Part shown: piece after piece, positions 1 through 8,231 of the stretch
How positions within the stretch are numbered: position 1 is the stretch's first letter
Layout of the letters: the number at the start of each line of letters is the position of its first letter
From: Ruminiclostridium sp.
GTDB lineage: Bacteria; Bacillota; Clostridia; Oscillospirales; Ruminococcaceae
Length of the DNA: 41,453 bases
Direction: 5' to 3'
NCBI GenBank assembly: GCA_017624025.1
Contig: JAGANY010000032.1
Coordinates: 1 to 41,453, forward strand
Position numbers and translations under genes: made by a program
Notes under the pieces: generated by a model
Databases searched by the model: none
The model's input: the letters and a program-made list of their open reading frames with translations, nothing else
What the model was told of the DNA's origin: nothing

Positions 1-124
1 CCCATAGGGTAACACCCTATGGGTCTTTAATTTAAACTGAAAGTTTTCGGAAGGGAGTCTGAGGGAAAGCCCTTTTTCAAAAGGGTTTCCCTCGGTAATA
101 CCCGTAGATGATTTTATAAGATTA
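1..124. repeat. Large palindromic intergenic repeat, copy 1 (partial, cut by window edge)
   Basis: Right half of a composite palindrome that recurs three more times in the window. It begins inside the central hairpin (CCCATAGGGT / ACCCTATGGG). It continues through the shared arm and an inner hairpin with stem GAGGGAAA / TTTCCCTC, and ends at the stop codon of the minus-strand lipoprotein. The left half lies outside the window. The position beside a gene 3' end and the strong hairpins suggest a terminator role. Confidence 0.8.
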
Positions 125-634
125 TTCGACTATGATCTCTTCGGGTTCGGTTTCGGTCCATTCGGAGAGGGAGACGGATATATTTTTTTCGGGAATCGAG
201 ATATTTTCGGGGATACCGTTATCGCTGACGGAAACTGTGTATGTGCCGAAGGGGGACGTACCGCTGAAGGCGTTGTTTTCGAAGGTAACGCCGTCCTTTG
301 CGGATTCCTCGAAGGCGGAGGCTATTATTTTAAGGGCGGAGGCTGTACCGTCGGTAATATCCGCTTCCGCTGTGAAATCTCCGAGAGTTATTTTTGTACC
401 CTCTTCACCGAAAGTTATTACGGCACCGCCGAGAGCAAAGGGCTCGCTAAGCTCAAGCTCCCAGCTGTTACTTGAGATACGGGAAAGCTTACCCGAAAAG
501 CTTTCCTTTCCGACGGTTATTTCTGCCTCGGCACAAAAGCTCTTATCAATATCGGGAGCCTTTTTCGGTATCGCTGTACAGCCCGAGAGCAACACAGCAC
601 CTATTAATGACAGAGAAAAAATAAAACGCTTCAT
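122..634 (-). CDS. Small putative lipoprotein, unknown function
   Basis: 170-aa protein. The start at 634 is chosen because it gives a type II signal peptide (MKRFIFSLSLIGAVLLSGC) with lipobox LLSGC, cysteine at about residue 19, and an AAAGGAAAAG ribosome binding site. A longer reading frame from 694 would bury the signal peptide. The mature part is rich in short beta-prone segments (EAEITVGKESFSGKL, SWELELSEPF) and resembles small outer-face lipoproteins that bind hydrophobic ligands, but no family is recognised. It follows nnr by 52 nt on the same strand, so it may be co-transcribed, and it ends in the palindromic repeat. Being a lipoprotein is well supported; its role is unknown. Confidence 0.8.
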   Translation of the reverse strand: MKRFIFSLSLIGAVLLSGCTAIPKKAPDIDKSFCAEAEITVGKESFSGKLSRISSNSWELELSEPFALGGAVITFGEEGTKITLGDFTAEADITDGTASALKIIASAFEESAKDGVTFENNAFSGTSPFGTYTVSVSDNGIPENISIPEKNISVSLSEWTETEPEEIIVE

Positions 635-686
635 ATTCTTCTTTTCCTTTACAGTAATTTCGGAAAAAAGAACTGAAGCGTTATTT

Positions 687-2219
687 TTATTCATCAGCGG
701 TAAGCTTTACGATTTCATCCATAAGGTCACGGGGCATTATACCGAAGAGGTTCTTCTTCTTCGATAATCTGTCGGCAGACTGGCCGTGGAGGTAAACTCC
801 CAGGGCGGTTCCGTAGAATAAATCAGTCCCCTGTGCGATAAGGGAGGTTATAATTCCCGTAAGCACATCACCGCTTCCGCCTTTGGAAAGACCGGCGTTT
901 CCTGTGGTGTTTATAAAGGTTTCGCCTGTGGGGTTTGCGATAACGGTATTAACGCCCTTAAGGACGGTAATAACCTTATAGTTCTTCGCAAATTCCTTTG
1001 CGAGAGTAATACGGTCAGACTGTATCTCATCAACGGATTTTCCTGTCATTCTTCCGAATTCTGCAGGATGAGGCGTAACGATAACGCCGTTCTTATTTTC
1101 CTTCAGAATATCTATATTCTCCGCAATTGAATTTAGACCATCAGCGTCAATAATTAAGGGACAATCTGCATTTTTTATGAGATATTCGACCAGTTCTCTG
1201 ACAACTCTCGACTTTCCTAAACCGCATCCGACAGCGATTGCGGAAAACTTATTGTCCAGCAGAAACGACTTAAGCTCGTCAACGCCCTTTTCGTTTATAA
1301 AGCCGTCATTATCACAGGAAAGGGGTAAATATGTCGTTTCGGGAACAGCCGTAGCTATTGCGTTTATAACACGGGTCGGGGTAGCAAGAGTGGTTAAGCC
1401 CGCTCCCATTTTAAGAATTGCGTCTGTGGAGAGAAGGGAAGCACCTGTGTAGCGTCCGCTTCCTGCAATATTAAGCACCCGTCCGTAAGTGCCTTTATGG
1501 GAAACAGCCTTTCGTTTAGGCATAAATTCACGGAGTATTTCGTCCGAAAGGATCGCCTCACAGCCCTCGTAACAGCTTTGTTCAATACCGATATCCGCAA
1601 GGAGCAGAAGACCACAGTGTTCAAAGCAGGGGTGGGAGTAGAGGCCTTTTTTAACTGCACCGAGGGTAATGGTGAAATCGGGCTTGAATGCGTTTTCGGC
1701 AATCTCTCCCGTTTCGCTGTTGCATCCGCTGGGGACGTCAACGGAAAACTTAAGTGCGTTGCAGTTTTCGTTTACGAATTTAAAAAGGTCAGCGAGACTT
1801 TCTTCAAGCTCACCGTGGAAGCCTGTACCGAATACACAGTCAACAACTATCTCACAGTTTTCAAGGACACGCTTTACGTTATCCTTCTGGTGTGCGTAGA
1901 GGCTCATATTAAGACCTGTTTCATAAATCGAGTAGCAGAGCCTTGCACAGTCGCTTTTCGGCAGGTCGAGGGCGAAGATAAGGATAGCGTTAGCACCGGC
2001 TTCGAGAAGAAGGTCGGTAATTACTATACCGTCACCGCCGTTGTTTCCCCGTCCCGCGAGGACTACGACGTTTTTATCCTTAACGCCTCCCGCAAGGGTA
2101 TTTATACGGTTAAAACAGGCTTCGCCCGCATTTTTCATAAGCTGGAGAAAGGGGACGCCGTTTGCGTCAGCGTTTACTTCCGCTCTTTTCATCTGTTCAT
2201 TTGTTACCGCAAGACGCAT
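687..2219 (-). CDS. nnr: Bifunctional NAD(P)H-hydrate repair enzyme (epimerase + ADP-dependent dehydratase)
   Basis: 510-aa protein of the YjeF family. The N-terminal half (about residues 1-210) is the NAD(P)HX epimerase, with VVVLAGRGNNGGDG as the Rossmann-like loop and the SVDVPSGCNSETG motif. The C-terminal half (about 225-500) is the ADP/ATP-dependent NAD(P)HX dehydratase of the ribokinase fold, with VTPHPAEFGRMTG and NAGLSKGGSGDVLTG (nucleotide-binding and catalytic Asp). It repairs hydrated NADH/NADPH in the cytosol. The start at 2219 (MRLAVTNEQM) has AGAGGTGA just upstream; the extra residues of a longer frame are not conserved. A TTGACG-N17-TATTAT promoter lies at 2249-2277. Length and both domains are normal for the bacterial fusion. 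Confidence 0.95.
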   Translation of the reverse strand: MRLAVTNEQMKRAEVNADANGVPFLQLMKNAGEACFNRINTLAGGVKDKNVVVLAGRGNNGGDGIVITDLLLEAGANAILIFALDLPKSDCARLCYSIYETGLNMSLYAHQKDNVKRVLENCEIVVDCVFGTGFHGELEESLADLFKFVNENCNALKFSVDVPSGCNSETGEIAENAFKPDFTITLGAVKKGLYSHPCFEHCGLLLLADIGIEQSCYEGCEAILSDEILREFMPKRKAVSHKGTYGRVLNIAGSGRYTGASLLSTDAILKMGAGLTTLATPTRVINAIATAVPETTYLPLSCDNDGFINEKGVDELKSFLLDNKFSAIAVGCGLGKSRVVRELVEYLIKNADCPLIIDADGLNSIAENIDILKENKNGVIVTPHPAEFGRMTGKSVDEIQSDRITLAKEFAKNYKVITVLKGVNTVIANPTGETFINTTGNAGLSKGGSGDVLTGIITSLIAQGTDLFYGTALGVYLHGQSADRLSKKKNLFGIMPRDLMDEIVKLTADE

Positions 2220-2248
2220 ATCGTCACCTCTTTTCATAATCTTACTTA

Positions 2249-2277
2249 ATAATACCACATTATTCACTTTCCGTCAA
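2249..2277 (-). promoter_or_regulatory. Sigma-A promoter of nnr
   Basis: On the minus strand TTGACG, a 17-nt spacer and TATTAT, about 30 nt before the nnr start codon. Confidence 0.75.
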
Positions 2278-2365
2278 GAAACATTTTACACAGAGGCTTT
2301 TTAAGTTACATAAAAGTTACACAAAACAAGACGGTTTTAAACGTCGAAAATTTACGAAAAAACAG

Positions 2366-2394
2366 TTGACTTTAAAAGGAAATAAAGGTATAAT
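2366..2394 (+). promoter_or_regulatory. Sigma-A promoter of guaB
   Basis: TTGACT, 17-nt spacer, TATAAT. The leader to guaB is under 40 nt, too short for a purine riboswitch. Confidence 0.85.
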
Positions 2395-2431
2395 TGTTTT
2401 AATATTATTTTATAGAAAGAAGGACAAAAAA

Positions 2432-3943
2432 ATGGCTTACATTTATCCCGAACCCTCCCATACCTTTGGTGAATACTTACTTGTTCCCGGCTATTCTTCT
2501 GCCGAATGTATTCCTGCTAATGTTTCGCTTAAAACTCCCCTTGTAAAGTTTAAAAAGGGCGAGGAAAGTGCTATTTCTATGAATATCCCTATGGTTTCTG
2601 CTATTATGCAGTCTGTATCGGGTGAAAAAATGGCTATCGCTCTCGCTAAGGAAGGCGGTATCTCTTTTATCTACGGCTCACAGTCTGTTGAAGACGAAGC
2701 AGCTATGGTTGCCCGTGTAAAGGCTTATAAGGCAGGCTATGTAAAGTCTGATTCAAACCTTTCTCCCGAAATGACTCTTGCTGATGTTTTAGCATTAAAG
2801 GCTAAGACAGGTCACTCCACTATGGCTGTTACAGAAGACGGTACTCCCGATTCTAAGCTTTTAGGTATCGTTACAGGCAGAGACTACCGTGTATCAAGAA
2901 TGGATACAGCTACTAAGGTTTCCGAATTTATGACTCCCCTCGAAAAGCTTATTACTGCTCCCGCTGAGACAACTCTTAAGGAAGCTAACGATATAATCTG
3001 GGACCATAAGCTTAACTCTCTCCCTATCATCGATAAGGACGGCAAGCTTCTTTACTTCGTATTCCGCAAGGACTATGACACACATAAGGAAAACAAGAAC
3101 GAGCTTTTAGACCAGCATAAGCGTTACATTGTAGGTGCAGGTATCAATACCCGTGACTACGCTGAACGTGTTCCTGCTTTAATCGAAGCAGGCGCTGACG
3201 TACTCTGTATCGACAGCTCCGAAGGCTACAGCGAATGGCAGAAGCTCACTATCGAATGGATTAGAAAGAACTACGGTGACTCCGTTAAGGTCGGTGCAGG
3301 TAACGTTGTTGATGGCGAGGGCTTCAGATTCCTCGCTGACTGTGGTGCTGACTTTATTAAGGTTGGTATCGGCGGCGGTTCAATCTGTATCACAAGAGAA
3401 CAGAAGGGTATCGGCCGTGGACAGGCTACCGCTCTTATTGACGTATGCGCTGAACGTGACCGTTATTTCGAAGAAACAGGTATCTATATTCCTGTATGCT
3501 CCGACGGCGGTATCGTACACGACTACCACATGACACTTGCTCTCGCTATGGGTGCTGACTTCCTTATGCTCGGACGTTACTTCTCCCGTTTCGACGAATC
3601 CCCCACAAACAAGCTTATGCTTAACGGTACTTACGTTAAGGAATACTGGGGCGAAGGTTCCAACAGAGCAAGAAACTGGCAGAGATACGATATGGGCGGC
3701 GATAAGAAGCTTTCCTTCGAAGAAGGCGTTGACAGCTATGTTCCTTATGCAGGCTCTCTCAAGGACAACGTAAACCTTTCTCTCTCTAAGGTTCGTTCCA
3801 CAATGTGTAACTGCGGCTGCCTCAATATCCCCGATTTCCAGAGGAACGCAAAGATTACCCTCGTATCCTCTACAAGTATCGTAGAAGGCGGTTCTCACGA
3901 CGTTATCCTCAAGGAAACAGGCAGAGCAGGAAGAATCGAATAA
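2432..3943 (+). CDS. guaB: Inosine-5'-monophosphate dehydrogenase
   Basis: 503-aa enzyme that oxidises IMP to XMP with NAD+, the committed step of guanine nucleotide synthesis. The start at 2432 (MAYIYPEPS) follows AGAAAGAAGGA. The catalytic barrel is split by a CBS pair at roughly residues 115-220 ([24 protein letters not shown]). Active-site features are visible: SAIMQSVSG for substrate binding, the catalytic-cysteine loop [13 protein letters not shown], the DGGI phosphate-binding motif and NWQRYDMGG carrying the Arg-Tyr pair of the mobile flap. The C-terminus ([11 protein letters not shown]) and the ICITR loop differ slightly from the ICTTR of textbook enzymes. It is monocistronic, with its own promoter and the palindromic repeat right after the stop codon. 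Confidence 0.95.
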   Translation: MAYIYPEPSHTFGEYLLVPGYSSAECIPANVSLKTPLVKFKKGEESAISMNIPMVSAIMQSVSGEKMAIALAKEGGISFIYGSQSVEDEAAMVARVKAYKAGYVKSDSNLSPEMTLADVLALKAKTGHSTMAVTEDGTPDSKLLGIVTGRDYRVSRMDTATKVSEFMTPLEKLITAPAETTLKEANDIIWDHKLNSLPIIDKDGKLLYFVFRKDYDTHKENKNELLDQHKRYIVGAGINTRDYAERVPALIEAGADVLCIDSSEGYSEWQKLTIEWIRKNYGDSVKVGAGNVVDGEGFRFLADCGADFIKVGIGGGSICITREQKGIGRGQATALIDVCAERDRYFEETGIYIPVCSDGGIVHDYHMTLALAMGADFLMLGRYFSRFDESPTNKLMLNGTYVKEYWGEGSNRARNWQRYDMGGDKKLSFEEGVDSYVPYAGSLKDNVNLSLSKVRSTMCNCGCLNIPDFQRNAKITLVSSTSIVEGGSHDVILKETGRAGRIE

Positions 3944-4182
3944 AAGTTACTGTTCTTATAAAAGTATCTACGGGTATTACCGAGGGAAACCCTTTTGAAA
4001 AAGGGCTTTCCCTCGAGCTCCCTTCCGAAAACTTTCAGTTTAAATTCAAGACCCACAGGATTATCCTGTGGGTCTTAAATTTATATTAAAAGTCTTTGGA
4101 AGAGGGTTCGGGAGAAAGCCTTTCTTCAGAAAGGTTTCTCCCGATAATACTCATAAACACTTTTATAAGAACAGTACTTTTA
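3941..4182. repeat. Large palindromic intergenic repeat, copy 2; probable bidirectional terminator
   Basis: About 240-bp imperfect palindrome filling the whole space between the convergent genes guaB and degV and containing both stop codons. Outer arms read TAAAAGTTACTGTTCTTATA on the left and TAAAAGTACTGTTCTTATAA on the right strand. Each arm carries an inner hairpin: GAGGGAAACCC..GGGCTTTCCCTC on the left, GGGAGAAAGCC..GGTTTCTCCC on the right. The centre is GACCCACAGG / CCTGTGGGTC. Related to copies at 1, 14188 and 28260. Confidence 0.85.
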
Positions 4183-5049
4183 TCTTCTTCTTTCGCCCTT
4201 TACGAATACGGCAACGAATTCTGTACCGATATTTGAGCCTACGGCACAGCCTACCCATTCGCTCATAGCGATTTTTGTACCTGTCTTCTTTTCGTACTGA
4301 CGGAGGAATTCATCCTGTGCGGAGGTTGAAAGAGAACGTACCATAACAAAGGGAGTCTTCGGAATTGCTGCCGAAGAAGCGGTATTTATCATTTCTGTTA
4401 TTCCGAGCTTTTCGCCTCTTACCTTCTTTAATACAACGCTTTCGCCGTCTGTAAGCTCGATAACGGGCTTTAAATTCATAAGCTCGCCTAAAAATGCGGC
4501 AGCGGCTTTAATTCTGCCGGATTTTTTCATGTGGCGGAGGTTAAGACCAAGGATAAAGAGACGACAGGAAGCAAACCAGTCTTCGAGATAGGAAACAACC
4601 ATATCTATGCTCTGTCCTGCTTCGAGCTTCTTTGCTGCTTCGATAATCGGATAGCCGTAGCCTAAGGAATAGGTGTGGCTGTCAAGGATGTGGAACTTTG
4701 TATTGCCGAGCTTGCCCTGTTCGCTTAAATTCTTTTCAGCCTGGATAGCGTTGGATAAGGTCTGGCTGCCTGTTCCGTTTATAAGTACAACGATAACGTC
4801 TTCGTAGCCTTCTTCTACACACTGTAAAAACTTTTCTTCGAAGCGGAACTGTGTAATCTGTGCGGTCTTAGGCATTTCGGGGGAATCGTTTATAAGGTGG
4901 AGGAAGTCCTCACCGTATGCACCCTCTCTTTCGAAGAAGGATTCTTCTCCGAGCGTTATTTCAAAAGGCATAAGGTCGATGTTGTAGCGGATTTCGTTTT
5001 CTTTGGAGATGTCGCATCCGCTGTCGCTTATAATCTTATACTTTGACAT
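4180..5049 (-). CDS. DegV family fatty-acid-binding protein
   Basis: 289-aa cytosolic protein. DegV/FakB-type proteins hold a fatty acid for phosphorylation by the FakA kinase. Visible family landmarks are the N-terminal SDSGCDI, the acyl-carboxylate loop INGTGSQTLSNA, the helix-and-loop LRHMKKSGRIKAAAAFLG with LKPVIEL (template domain), and the C-terminal GCAVGSNIGTEF that replaces the usual H-x-GPG loop. The last motif is altered, which may change ligand handling. Start 5049 has AGAAAGGA upstream. It follows trmL by 23 nt on the same strand, so the two are probably co-transcribed. It ends inside the palindromic repeat. FakA is not in this window, so a partner must be encoded elsewhere. Confidence 0.9.
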   Translation of the reverse strand: MSKYKIISDSGCDISKENEIRYNIDLMPFEITLGEESFFEREGAYGEDFLHLINDSPEMPKTAQITQFRFEEKFLQCVEEGYEDVIVVLINGTGSQTLSNAIQAEKNLSEQGKLGNTKFHILDSHTYSLGYGYPIIEAAKKLEAGQSIDMVVSYLEDWFASCRLFILGLNLRHMKKSGRIKAAAAFLGELMNLKPVIELTDGESVVLKKVRGEKLGITEMINTASSAAIPKTPFVMVRSLSTSAQDEFLRQYEKKTGTKIAMSEWVGCAVGSNIGTEFVAVFVKGERRR

Positions 5050-5072
5050 TTCTTTTTTCCTTTCTGTTTTTC

Positions 5073-5576
5073 CTACTCCCAGTCGTACTGAGTAAGTTTA
5101 CCATAGTTTTTTAATTTCGGGAAGCCCCACTGGCGTAATACCTCGTATGCACCGATAGCGGCACTGTTGGAGAGATTAAGACTTCGGGCTGCCTCATTAT
5201 TCACCATCGGAATACGGACACAGCGTTCCCTGTTATTATACAGAAGCTCTTCGGGAAGCCCCGCATCCTCTCGTCCGAAAATAAGGTATGTATTATCGGG
5301 ATAAGAGACCTCATAATATGTGTTAAGAGCTTTTGTTGTGTAGTAATAAAAGTTTCCGCCTTCGTTGATTCTGAAAAACTCGTCGAGATTTTCGTAGAAG
5401 GTTATATCTAAAAGGTGCCAGTAATCAAGCCCTGCACGCTTAAGATGTTTATCCGTAGGGGTAAAGCCCATCGGCTTTATTATATGAAGCCTTGCACCTG
5501 TCAATGCACAGGTACGGGCGATATTTCCTGTATTCGGCGGAATCTGGGGTTCAACCAGAACGATATTGAGTTCTAT
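5073..5576 (-). CDS. trmL: tRNA (cytidine(34)-2'-O)-methyltransferase, apparent AUA start
   Basis: SPOUT methyltransferase that 2'-O-methylates the wobble base of tRNA-Leu. Landmarks are NIVLVEPQIPPNTGNIARTC at the N-terminus, ARLHIIKPMGF, LIFGREDAGLP, and IPMVNNEAARSLNLSNSAAI forming the trefoil knot and SAM site. The conserved N-terminus needs residues upstream of the first TTG (5504). Between an in-frame TAA and that region there is no ATG, GTG or TTG. The best-placed codon is ATA at 5574-5576, 9 nt after AAAGGA, giving 167 aa (the family is about 155-170). An ATG at 5584-5586 is out of frame and meets TAA after one codon. The function is sure; the start is not. Confidence 0.88.
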   Translation of the reverse strand: MELNIVLVEPQIPPNTGNIARTCALTGARLHIIKPMGFTPTDKHLKRAGLDYWHLLDITFYENLDEFFRINEGGNFYYYTTKALNTYYEVSYPDNTYLIFGREDAGLPEELLYNNRERCVRIPMVNNEAARSLNLSNSAAIGAYEVLRQWGFPKLKNYGKLTQYDWE

Positions 5577-5622
5577 TTTAAAGCATCCTTTCGGTTCGGT
5601 TTAAATTGCGTTATACCCAAAA

Positions 5623-5654
5623 TACAGCACTACACAGAAGCTGTGCAGTGCCGT
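5623..5654 (-). terminator. Imperfect hairpin after the collagen-like gene
   Basis: On the minus strand ACGGCACTGCACAG pairs with CTGTGTAGTGCTGT, followed by ATTTTG. It lies 10 nt after the stop codon. The U-tract is short. Confidence 0.5.
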
Positions 5655-5664
5655 ATAGTATCAA

Positions 5665-7626
5665 TTATTTTCTGCCTCTTCTTCTCTTATTCTTCTTTAC
5701 AAGGAGAACAGAGCTTACTGCTGCTGCAGGGAGGATAATGCCTGCTGCAACGCCTGTGGAGGGGTTTACGTTACCGGCGGAGGGCTTACCTGTAATAAGG
5801 ATTACGTCATCGGATTCGATAGAGGGATTAGGAGTTTCTGTAACCTGGCCGTATGTGCCGTTTACGTAGATAATCTGGCCGTCCTTACCGTCCTTACCGT
5901 CGCGTCCGTCTTCACCGTCACGTCCGTCTTCGCCGTCCTCACCGTCGATACCGTCTTCGCCGTGTAAGGAGTCGAGCCACTCGTCAAGAGTACCTCTGTA
6001 GCCCTGCTGTTTTGCAAGCTCGTAAGCGGAAAGACCGTCCTCGCCTCTGAGGGATTCGAGCCACTGTGCAAGAGTGCCTGTGTAGCCTTGCTGCTTTGCG
6101 AGGTCATAAGCGGAGAGACCGGAGGTGCCTGTTGCAACCTTAAGGAAGTTATCAACAGAACCGTAGTTCTTCTTTGCCCAGCCTTCGAAGCTTATGGAAG
6201 AGATAAAGTTTTCTACGGAGCCGTAGTTTCTCTTTGCCCAGTCTTCGAAGCTTTCGCCGTCCTTACCGTTTGTACCGTCTTTACCGTCAGTACCGGCGGG
6301 ACCTGTTGCACCGGGAGCACCATCTGCACCTGCAGGACCTGTTGCACCGTCCTGACCCTTTAAGGAGTCGAGCCACTGGGTAAGAGTACCTTTGTAGCCG
6401 TTCTGGACAGCAAGCTCATAAGCGGAAAGACCGTTTGCGCCGTCTTCGCCCTTAAGGCTGTCGCCGATTTCGTCTATAATATCATCAATAAGTCTGTCAT
6501 AAACAGCGGGGTCCTTCTGGAGAGCGGAGATGATGTCGTCAGCGGAAAGCTGGTAAGCTTCGAGCTGGTCGGCAATCATTTCTTCAATATAGCTCTTAAG
6601 GTCGTTCTGGTTTTCGATAGTTGCGTCATCGCCTAAGATATCGAGAATCTCGTCTTCGAGAGAGAAGTCAACATCGGAAACGATACATTCGATAAGCTCG
6701 GACTTATTATCGAGGAGGTAGTAATTTACTGCTTCCTTTATTTCCTTTTTGGTTGCGTACTGGGGAAGGTCGTCAACAATATCGCCTACGGCTTCCTTTA
6801 CAAAGCTGTATGTGGTGCGGTAATCGGACTTTACTTCGCTTTCGCTGAGACCGATGTACTTATAGAGATAATCTTCAACAAGCTGTTTTGCAGCGTCGCC
6901 TTCGTATGTCTCTTCGTCGCCCTTGTTGGTGATATAAACACCTGTGCGGTTTGTGTTGTTGATATAGAAATTAAGGTACTCGCCGCTCTTTATGTCTTCC
7001 ATAAGAGTTGTACCGCTCATATTGCAGAGGATAAGCTCATTCTTATAATATGTGAAAAGACCGCTTAAATTAAGGAGTTCGTCGAAGGATTCGTTCTTTA
7101 TTGTATAGTCGAGATTAAGAGGAAGCTTATTGAATACGTTCTTTATATTCTTGCCGTAGATAGTAAGCTTCTTATTTGCACTGTCTGTTTCGAAGGAAAG
7201 GGAGAGATTTACGGATTCCTTTGAAGTAAGATATACAGGAGCACCTACAAGGTCGCTTGTGTCAAAGAAAACAGTATAGGGTAAGCCTGTGTTTTCCTCA
7301 TACATTGTAATCTCGAAATAAACAGACATATTTTCGGAGTATTCGAGGATAGTCTGCATATTTGCGTATGTAAGATACAGGTCGGTAGCATCACGGGGAG
7401 CAGTAGCCCTGAAGGTTACGGTACGCTTGCTGCTGTTGTTGTCAAGCCAGTTAGCAAGGCTTCCGCCGTTGCCCTCGAAGAGAAAATCAAGAGAGGAATA
7501 GCCTATACTTTTTTCAACTACAGTGCTGCCCCAGAGTCCTGTTTCAGCGGAGGCTGTAACAGTAGAACCGTAGGAAGCGATTAAAGCTGCCGCAAGCATA
7601 ACACCTGTAAGTTTTCTTAATTTCAT
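5665..7626 (-). CDS. Collagen-like, NPxTG-anchored cell-surface protein
   Basis: 653-aa secreted protein. A Sec signal peptide (KLTGVMLAAALIASYGSTVTA) is followed by about 350 residues of mixed fold with acidic helices. A low-complexity region (about 395-595) follows. It holds Gly-X-Y collagen-like tracts (GATGPAGADGAPGATGPAG, GEDGRDGEDGRDGKDG) interleaved with three ~26-residue repeats (GLSAYELA..GY.GTL.QWL.SL.G) and two ~20-residue repeats (SFEDWAKRNYGSVENF). The C-terminus is a sorting signal: NPSTG, hydrophobic helix and KKNKRRRGRK. The start at 7626 is chosen over an upstream TTG by spacing to GAAAGGA. It is probably a fibrous adhesin or stalk attached by a sortase that is not encoded here. 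It is last in the run with the BY-kinase and membrane genes, 62 nt after its neighbour. Confidence 0.85.
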   Translation of the reverse strand: MKLRKLTGVMLAAALIASYGSTVTASAETGLWGSTVVEKSIGYSSLDFLFEGNGGSLANWLDNNSSKRTVTFRATAPRDATDLYLTYANMQTILEYSENMSVYFEITMYEENTGLPYTVFFDTSDLVGAPVYLTSKESVNLSLSFETDSANKKLTIYGKNIKNVFNKLPLNLDYTIKNESFDELLNLSGLFTYYKNELILCNMSGTTLMEDIKSGEYLNFYINNTNRTGVYITNKGDEETYEGDAAKQLVEDYLYKYIGLSESEVKSDYRTTYSFVKEAVGDIVDDLPQYATKKEIKEAVNYYLLDNKSELIECIVSDVDFSLEDEILDILGDDATIENQNDLKSYIEEMIADQLEAYQLSADDIISALQKDPAVYDRLIDDIIDEIGDSLKGEDGANGLSAYELAVQNGYKGTLTQWLDSLKGQDGATGPAGADGAPGATGPAGTDGKDGTNGKDGESFEDWAKRNYGSVENFISSISFEGWAKKNYGSVDNFLKVATGTSGLSAYDLAKQQGYTGTLAQWLESLRGEDGLSAYELAKQQGYRGTLDEWLDSLHGEDGIDGEDGEDGRDGEDGRDGKDGKDGQIIYVNGTYGQVTETPNPSIESDDVILITGKPSAGNVNPSTGVAAGIILPAAAVSSVLLVKKNKRRRGRK

Positions 7627-7688
7627 TGAAATCAAATCCTTTCGTTTTCACTAAGTTAAGCTTTTTATGTTTATGCAATAAATAAATG

Positions 7689-8231
7689 TCAGTTTTCTGC
7701 ACCCTTGCTCAGCATACTGAGGCGTACCTTACAGTATTCCTTTGAAGAACGTGCATTCTTTCGTATAATAAAACCCAGAACCATCAGTACAGCCGAAGCC
7801 GCCGTTATTGTAACGGAAAGGTTAAAGGCAGTTATACCGAGACTAAGTATCGGTTCGGCAGAATAAAGAACCGTAAATTCAGATATAAGGACGAATATTT
7901 CGTTTATATCCGAGGGGTTCGTTTCTGCAGCGTTAAAGACAAGGTAGGGCAGGAGGTTAATTCCGCCGCTAAGAAGTATAAAATACCAGCGTTTTAAAAA
8001 ACCGCTCAGAAGAGAGCTTAATACCCAGGATAGAAGCATAACCGTTACTGCTGTAATTTCGAGCCAGTGGGTATTGCCGGCGATATTGCGGCAGATAATT
8101 CCCGAGGCGAGAACCGCTGTTACAGGAAAAATAAGGTTTTCAGCGGGGGTAGTACCGAAAAATGATTTTATCCTTAAGGTAAATAAGCTTTTTAAAAGCT
8201 TATTGGAACGAATTGTTTTATCAAGCTTCAT
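7689..8231 (-). CDS. Polytopic membrane protein, unknown
   Basis: 180-aa protein with about four hydrophobic segments (LIFPVTAVLASGIICRNIAG, ITAVTVMLLSWVLSSLLSGF, WYFILLSGGINLLPYLVF, ITAASAVLMVLGFIIR) and a basic N-terminus (MKLDKTIRSNKLLK). Its ATG overlaps the stop of the preceding membrane gene by 4 nt, so it is translationally coupled to it. No family is recognised. The context of BY-kinase, EpsG-like protein and surface protein suggests a role in making or exporting a surface glycan, but this is inference only. Confidence 0.8.
   Translation of the reverse strand: MKLDKTIRSNKLLKSLFTLRIKSFFGTTPAENLIFPVTAVLASGIICRNIAGNTHWLEITAVTVMLLSWVLSSLLSGFLKRWYFILLSGGINLLPYLVFNAAETNPSDINEIFVLISEFTVLYSAEPILSLGITAFNLSVTITAASAVLMVLGFIIRKNARSSKEYCKVRLSMLSKGAEN

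Noticed and set aside
1497..2249. 250-aa open frame on the plus strand opposite nnr
   Set aside because: It is antisense to a complete, well-conserved nnr and has no ribosome binding site or recognisable domain.
2395..2431. Purine riboswitch before guaB
   Set aside because: The leader is under 40 nt, too short for the aptamer.
3380..3898. 172-aa open frame on the minus strand inside guaB
   Set aside because: Lies entirely within the conserved guaB coding region and has no independent support.
5584..5586. ATG upstream of trmL as its start codon
   Set aside because: Out of frame with the conserved protein, overlaps the ribosome binding site and meets TAA after one codon. Kept only as part of the frameshift alternative.
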